This document shows, piece after piece, positions 59,601 through 64,000 of a stretch of 64,000 nt of DNA. Every line of letters starts with the position of its first letter. Within the stretch, counting starts at the first letter, position 1. Source of the DNA: Allolobophora icterica (taxonomy: Eukaryota > Annelida > Clitellata > Crassiclitellata > Lumbricidae). Under the pieces are notes generated by a model. The model was not told the DNA's origin and did not search any database. It saw only the letters and a list, made by a program, of their open reading frames with translations. Both the position numbers and the translations under genes were made by a program. The stretch lies in NCBI GenBank assembly GCA_963556255.1, contig OY744616.1, positions 31,511,357 through 31,575,356 on the forward strand. The letters run 5' to 3'.

Positions 59601-62318
59601 TAGACCATCCTCAGTTTGTTTGTTGAAAATGTTTAAATAAGAACAGAACAGAACATTTTTATTGGTCCACACATTTGATTTACATACATTTTTTTAACAT
59701 CAGGTTGTTTATCAGTTACAGACTCATTTGTCGTTTAACAGATACTATTTTAATAAACCATTGTTTGTATTAACAATGATACACAGAACTAATTTAACTT
59801 ATCTTATTACCATGTTTGTTTTAATACATAAAGTTCACAAATTTTCAGACCAATAATACATGATCATTGAGTTAATATCATTGGTAGTGCTAAGCCTGTT
59901 TTTCAATAAAAGAAAAGAAACCTGAATGATAAAGCTCGGAAATATTAATAATAGGACACAAAGGGAGACCCAGAAGGGATGGTGTTCCGCTAGAGCGAGC
60001 CCCCTATTGCTTATTAATTCCCAACATGGTAGTCGAGTATAAGGACCAGGAGATTAAGCGAGTTAATATAATGTAGGATACCATAAAGTAAAGTGAGGCA
60101 GAGCAATAATAAGTGAAGTAAAATAACTGTGACAAAGTAATGTAAAGTAATTTTAATTATAAAATAATATTATTGTAACACCAATCTAGTGTTGTCTGTG
60201 TTCGTTCCAACCCGTATAAGGAGATTTGGAAGGCAGTGTTTGAGATGGGACTAAAGGCAGTAAGACAAGGATGTTGTTGCTGTGTAATTTTTATGCATAC
60301 AGTATTTGATATTGATGAATTGCAGTGAAAGTTAGTTATACTTTTACTGAATTGTGCTGGAAGTTTGCTTACATTGCTTATCAATTGTGGCTGGAATGTG
60401 TTAAATGCGTTTGGTATTGAATCAGGTTTGAAAGTCACAAGTTGTCTGTATAGTTTCTGATCCACGATTGAAGAAACGTGCTAGTCTGAACAGTGATGCT
60501 GATTTAAAAGTGCAGTTGTGTGGTGGGTGATGCTGAAACCTTGTGTTGTCTAGACCAAAGAAGTTCCTACATGCATCTCAGGACGAAGCCTTCAAACCCG
60601 CCATCCACGAATTGCACGAAGGGCAGAAGCTAACCGAAGAGGTTTGTCGCTACGACCTCGACGACTTGGATATCCTGTGGCTGCAGAATTTTAATGAACT
60701 CTGTGAAGAAATGGGTAAGATTTGAATGCGTTCTTCGCTTCAACAATAACGTCTGTTTATTGTTGCAGTGGGGCTCGTGCAATGTATTTTAGCTGTGTTT
60801 ATGGATTAAGGGAAGGTTTTAACTTAGCATTTGTGCAGGTGGAACAATCAAGCTGTGCTCTGCAGACCTGTGGAGTATTCAAGCTGATTGTTTTGTACAG
60901 GTCATGTCTGAAATGAAATTTCACCCAGTAGAAGATTCGTTGATGACTGTTTTCATTGAATATCTTGAGTTCATAAAATTGGGATTAAAAAAAGTAGCAA
61001 GGATAAGGTAACCTAATTGTTTACACATAAATGACCAGAGTCAGAAGGATAAAGGGTCTGTCATGAGATTTTGAATTAGAATTTGAGTAGTGAAGGCATT
61101 TTGGCATAGAAGAATGTTGCATCTGTGTGGATATTTCTTTTGTTGCCACTCTGTAACCCGGAAATACTTGGAAAAGGTTGGTACTCTTCACTTGTTGATT
61201 TCTTCCAGGTATGGATCCAGTCACAGAACTGCAAGTGGAAAAAGTGATAGAGGAGCTAGAAACACACTGCCACACAAAGCTGCAGCAGGCACAGAAAACA
61301 GTCGAAGGGCTCGGAATAGAATATGATGAAAATGTTGTCTGTGACGTGTGCAGATCGGTATGTATTCAATTGCCCAGCCTGCTTAACCCTTTAATGATGA
61401 GAGATTAGTTTTCCATGCATTTTGGTACACACTTGTCGTTAAAGTGTTAAGGTCTGTTTATATGGTACCAATTATGTTTTATCAACTTCAGTGTAAGTTA
61501 CTTTATTTAGGCTAAACTTGTGTGAATTCAACTTCAGTGTAAGTTACTTTAATTTAGGCTAAACTTGTGTAAATTAATTTAATTTTGGCTCAAATTATAT
61601 AATCTTGATTTATTTTAAATTACGTTATGTAATTTGGGTTTAGAATTATGTGTGGAAGATATGTTTTACTAATGCCTTAATGATCTTGCCTGTTTATAGT
61701 TCTGGCTGAGTTAAATGAGATTTAACTTGCTTGCTTGTTGTGATTGGACTTTAGCCTGAAGGAGAGGATAACAATGAAATGGTCTTCTGCGATTCCTGTG
61801 ATGTCTGTATCCACCAAGTAAGTGTGAACATTTTGAACTGTTAATTGTATTTAATGTTTTTGTGATACAATATAATGTAAGTACTATTAACAGACTAGCA
61901 AATCTTTTACATGGACTGAATTTTTATATGAAATGACTTACTTAGAATAAAAATGTTGAGATTATTGGTTACTGATACAATGTTTCTTTTTTCCAGTATT
62001 AGAAATGCCATGATTTGCTAGGTGTTGGCCAGCCTAGAACAACTGAGTAAGGCTCATATGTTGTCCTTATGTGTATAGGTCTTGTATGTTTCTTCAGGGT
62101 CAACTTTTAACTTATGCTGACAGTGCTAGATAGTAGTCTTTAGATTAGACTAGAGGTGCATTTTAGAAGTTACTGACTCATGTGATTTGCTTCTTGTAGG
62201 CTTGCTATGGAATTCAGATGATACCGGAAGGCAACTGGCTTTGTCGAGCATGTGCGCTTGGAATTAAGCCACAGTGTGTTCTTTGTCCTAATTCTGGTGG
62301 CGCCATGAAGAGTACCAA
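56684..62318 (+). CDS. JADE: JADE-family PHD-finger protein, 5' part (9 coding exons), truncated by window end
   Basis: JADE proteins are scaffold subunits of HBO1 (KAT7) histone H4 acetyltransferase complexes (family knowledge). Exons: 56684-56726, 56971-57027, 58047-58138, 58516-58673, 59176-59223, 60554-60714, 61209-61357, 61755-61817, 62200-62318. Phases join; 890 nt, residues 1-296 plus two bases. Landmarks: [20 protein letters not shown], then [13 protein letters not shown] (EPL1-like region), [25 protein letters not shown], then a complete C4HC3 PHD finger (Cys231, 234, 248, 251, His256, Cys259, 272, 275). The second zinc module starts with [16 protein letters not shown] and is cut at the last donor. 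The remaining exons are not in 62319-64000. The first coding exon ends in a GC donor (TTAG|GCAAGT). The paralogue cannot be assigned. Confidence 0.94.
59638..60012 (-). mobile_element. LINE 3' end with (GTTCT)n tail
   Basis: The minus strand begins GGGGGCTCGCTCTAGCGGAA and ends in GTTCTGTTCTGTTC. The structure parallels 42243-42470. The minus-strand ORF just above it (60465-60157, 102 codons) may be the decayed end of its coding region, but I recognise no motif. JADE intron between 59223 and 60554. Confidence 0.5.
61383..61452. mobile_element. Mini-MITE, best-preserved copy of the TTAAC family
   Basis: From TTAACCCTTTAATGATGAG to CTTGTCGTTAAAGTGTTAA: imperfect inverted ends of about 19 bp around a core of about 30 bp. 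The ends are TTAA. 26 bp after the donor of JADE exon 7. Confidence 0.65.
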
Positions 62319-62922
62319 GTAAATGCATGTTTACCTATATATTTTAGAGTTAACATCTCATAGGTATAGGTTCACAGCTTTCTCACATTATCATCATCAT
62401 GAACATGCAGCTCTCTGGAGCATTGCTGTGTCCACAACGTCTTGTGAGCCATATCTGTTCTGAGTTTGTTTCGAGGCCTGTGTAGTCCAAAATTTGCAGG
62501 CATAGGTGGGAGTTGTCATGTCCAGTCATCGCCAAAACATCCAGCTGGTCTCTTGCAACCTCTTGGTTGCGAAAATGCACAGAAGGCAACTGATGGTGCC
62601 GCTGACTCGCCAAGTGCTGTTGCGAGAGAAAGAACGGTTACATTTACACTCTTACAATTAAGTTTTTTAAAGCTATTGAGTGGCCTAGGGTGGTTCACGG
62701 ATACATGGTAAAAAATAAAGTTCAAGCTAAAAACCAGGACACCCTCTCAGTTTTTTAGACCTATCAATAGTATTATTGAGACAAAATTTCAGCTTCTTAT
62801 TCCAACTGGAAGACGATGCTCAAGGACTATGTTACTTTCTCATATACCGATAAATAGACATTAAGTGCAGAAATGAATATGTCGAGCATACAAATGCATT
62901 TTATTTCAAGATAGATCAAATA

Positions 62923-63275
62923 TTACTGTAATTTGACAACATATGTGATACAAGAACAGTTAGCCAGATGGAACTGTAAAATTTCAGTAGGTTTCATGAA
63001 TTGGAAATGTCCAAATGTGTCAAAAACATCGTCCAATCCATGAATATCGAATGTCGATTGTTCTTGTTTTATAATTTCAACACCCGTTACCGTTTTTGAC
63101 TCTAGAAACTGCAAGGCTTTGCAAGCACTGCGTCAACAGCAGACTTCTTTGTTGCGTGAGTGAGAACAGCTTTCCTATTTGCCTCCACCACTTGGAGAAT
63201 AAACTGCTTTTCTTCTTCATCATTGGTGATGAGTCGGTAGAATTCCTCGAACAACTTTACACCCTTTCAGCTGCA
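62923..63275 (-). pseudogene. Decayed coding relic, copy 1
   Basis: On the minus strand, one frame reads EEFYRLITNDEEEKQFILQV and VEANRKAVLTHATKKS, and after a frame change runs on into QFLESKTVTGVEIIKQEQST to a TAA at 62925-62923. A one-base deletion precedes the first segment. Protein-like but unrecognised; possibly the end of a mobile-element protein. Confidence 0.5.
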
Positions 63276-63565
63276 GAGACCCTGGGTCAATTCACCATGC
63301 ACATTGGATGTCCTCCTTTTCCTCCTCCCCCCATGTTTTCGTTTAAAGTGTTGTTGTTCCGGTAATCCGAGATGATCTTTCTAGAACTCTGATCGACAGT
63401 TAACAACGCCATCGCAAAACGAAATGCCCTGGGGTAAAATCCAGCCCAACCCCCAACACATTATAATGCCGTCTCATCGTTTACGCCAGGTAAACCCCAG
63501 TAGGAGGGTGACACAGCAACACACGGCGATTACCCCTTCGGTCCAGCGGACATCAACAAACGTGC

Positions 63566-63770
63566 AACCACAGCAGACTTCTTTGTTGCGTGAGTGAGAA
63601 CAGCTTTCCTATTTGCCTCCACCACTTGGAGAAGAAACTGCTTTTCTTCTTAATCATTGGTGATGAGTCGGTAGAATTCCTCGAACAACTTTACACCCTT
63701 TCAGCCGCGTCATTCACCACTCTCAACTGCTGAATTATCTCTCTACCTTGCTTGTAATCCTCATTCTAGA
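63566..63770 (-). pseudogene. Decayed coding relic, copy 2
   Basis: Nearly identical to copy 1 over about 145 bp, sharing its frame-breaking deletion and adding a stop within EEFYRLITND. It keeps more upstream sequence (VEREIIQQLRVVNDAAER). The shared lesion shows the unit was already broken when duplicated. Confidence 0.6.
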
Positions 63771-64000
63771 TCCATTTCTCTGGTGAAGTGTAGCAAAGGA
63801 ATCACGCATCTTCAGGTATGACAGTAGTATCAATGCTCACTGGGTTGTAAAATCACCCAAAGCCCCCTCCTTCAGTACAGTAGCATCAGCTCTCACCTCC
63901 TTTTACCAGGCTTTGCACTCATTCTGTCGACAATCTTCATTTTATCTGTTACAGGAAGTTGGTCTTGCAGTCATTCTGTCGACAGGCTTCAGTTTATCTA

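Larger units (their letters stand above)
62319..64000. other. Right-edge region: JADE intron with relics
   Basis: If JADE continues, this is intronic. The conserved TKWVHVSCALW exon expected next was not found on the plus strand. An unrecognised minus-strand ORF (62613-62383) and a decayed duplicated coding relic (separate entry) are present. The last 90 bp contain two copies of a 36-bp unit with CATTCTGTCGACA. Confidence 0.5.

Overview
This is a window of intron-rich animal nuclear DNA. It carries four recognisable protein-coding genes: SRCAP/Domino chromatin remodeller (+, 4698-31806, 29 coding exons), VMP1 (+, 36016-46783, 11 coding exons), an SRR1-like gene (SRRD; -, 53157-48949, 7 exons) and the 5' part of a JADE-family PHD-finger gene (+, 56684-62318, 9 coding exons, running off the right edge). 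Every exon was placed by hand from GT/GC...AG boundaries, reading-phase continuity and family similarity. The three complete models close without a frameshift or internal stop, at 2403, 399 and 327 residues. The gene set and the mix of tRNA- and 5S-derived SINEs, MITEs and truncated LINEs suggest a (probably marine) invertebrate. The sequence alone does not fix the phylum.

Layout. 1-4644 is AT-rich upstream DNA with a long TA microsatellite, a perfect 37-bp palindrome and promoter-like motifs. 4645-32146 is SRCAP, ending in one 2250-bp exon and a poly(A) signal. A foldback transposon with a 10-bp target duplication (32183-32847) sits just behind it. About 3 kb without a confident gene leads to VMP1, whose introns are full of insertions. 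VMP1 and SRRD converge (3' ends about 2.2 kb apart). SRRD and JADE are divergent, with their starts separated by promoter-like DNA and a MITE. JADE has a GC-AG first coding intron and a large inverted repeat in its presumed 5'-UTR intron. The last 1.7 kb holds degenerate reverse-strand relics.

Functionally, SRCAP (H2A.Z-depositing Snf2 ATPase) and JADE (scaffold of HBO1 histone acetyltransferase complexes) are both chromatin regulators. VMP1 is an ER lipid-scramblase/autophagy protein and SRR1-like is a poorly characterised conserved protein. No functional link between neighbours is visible. I found no plainly new gene system. The most distinctive signal is a 42-bp minisatellite in SRCAP intron 26 that has copied the 3' splice site and first exon bases several times (27981-28330). 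The window is also a dense record of dated transposon insertions with intact target-site duplications.
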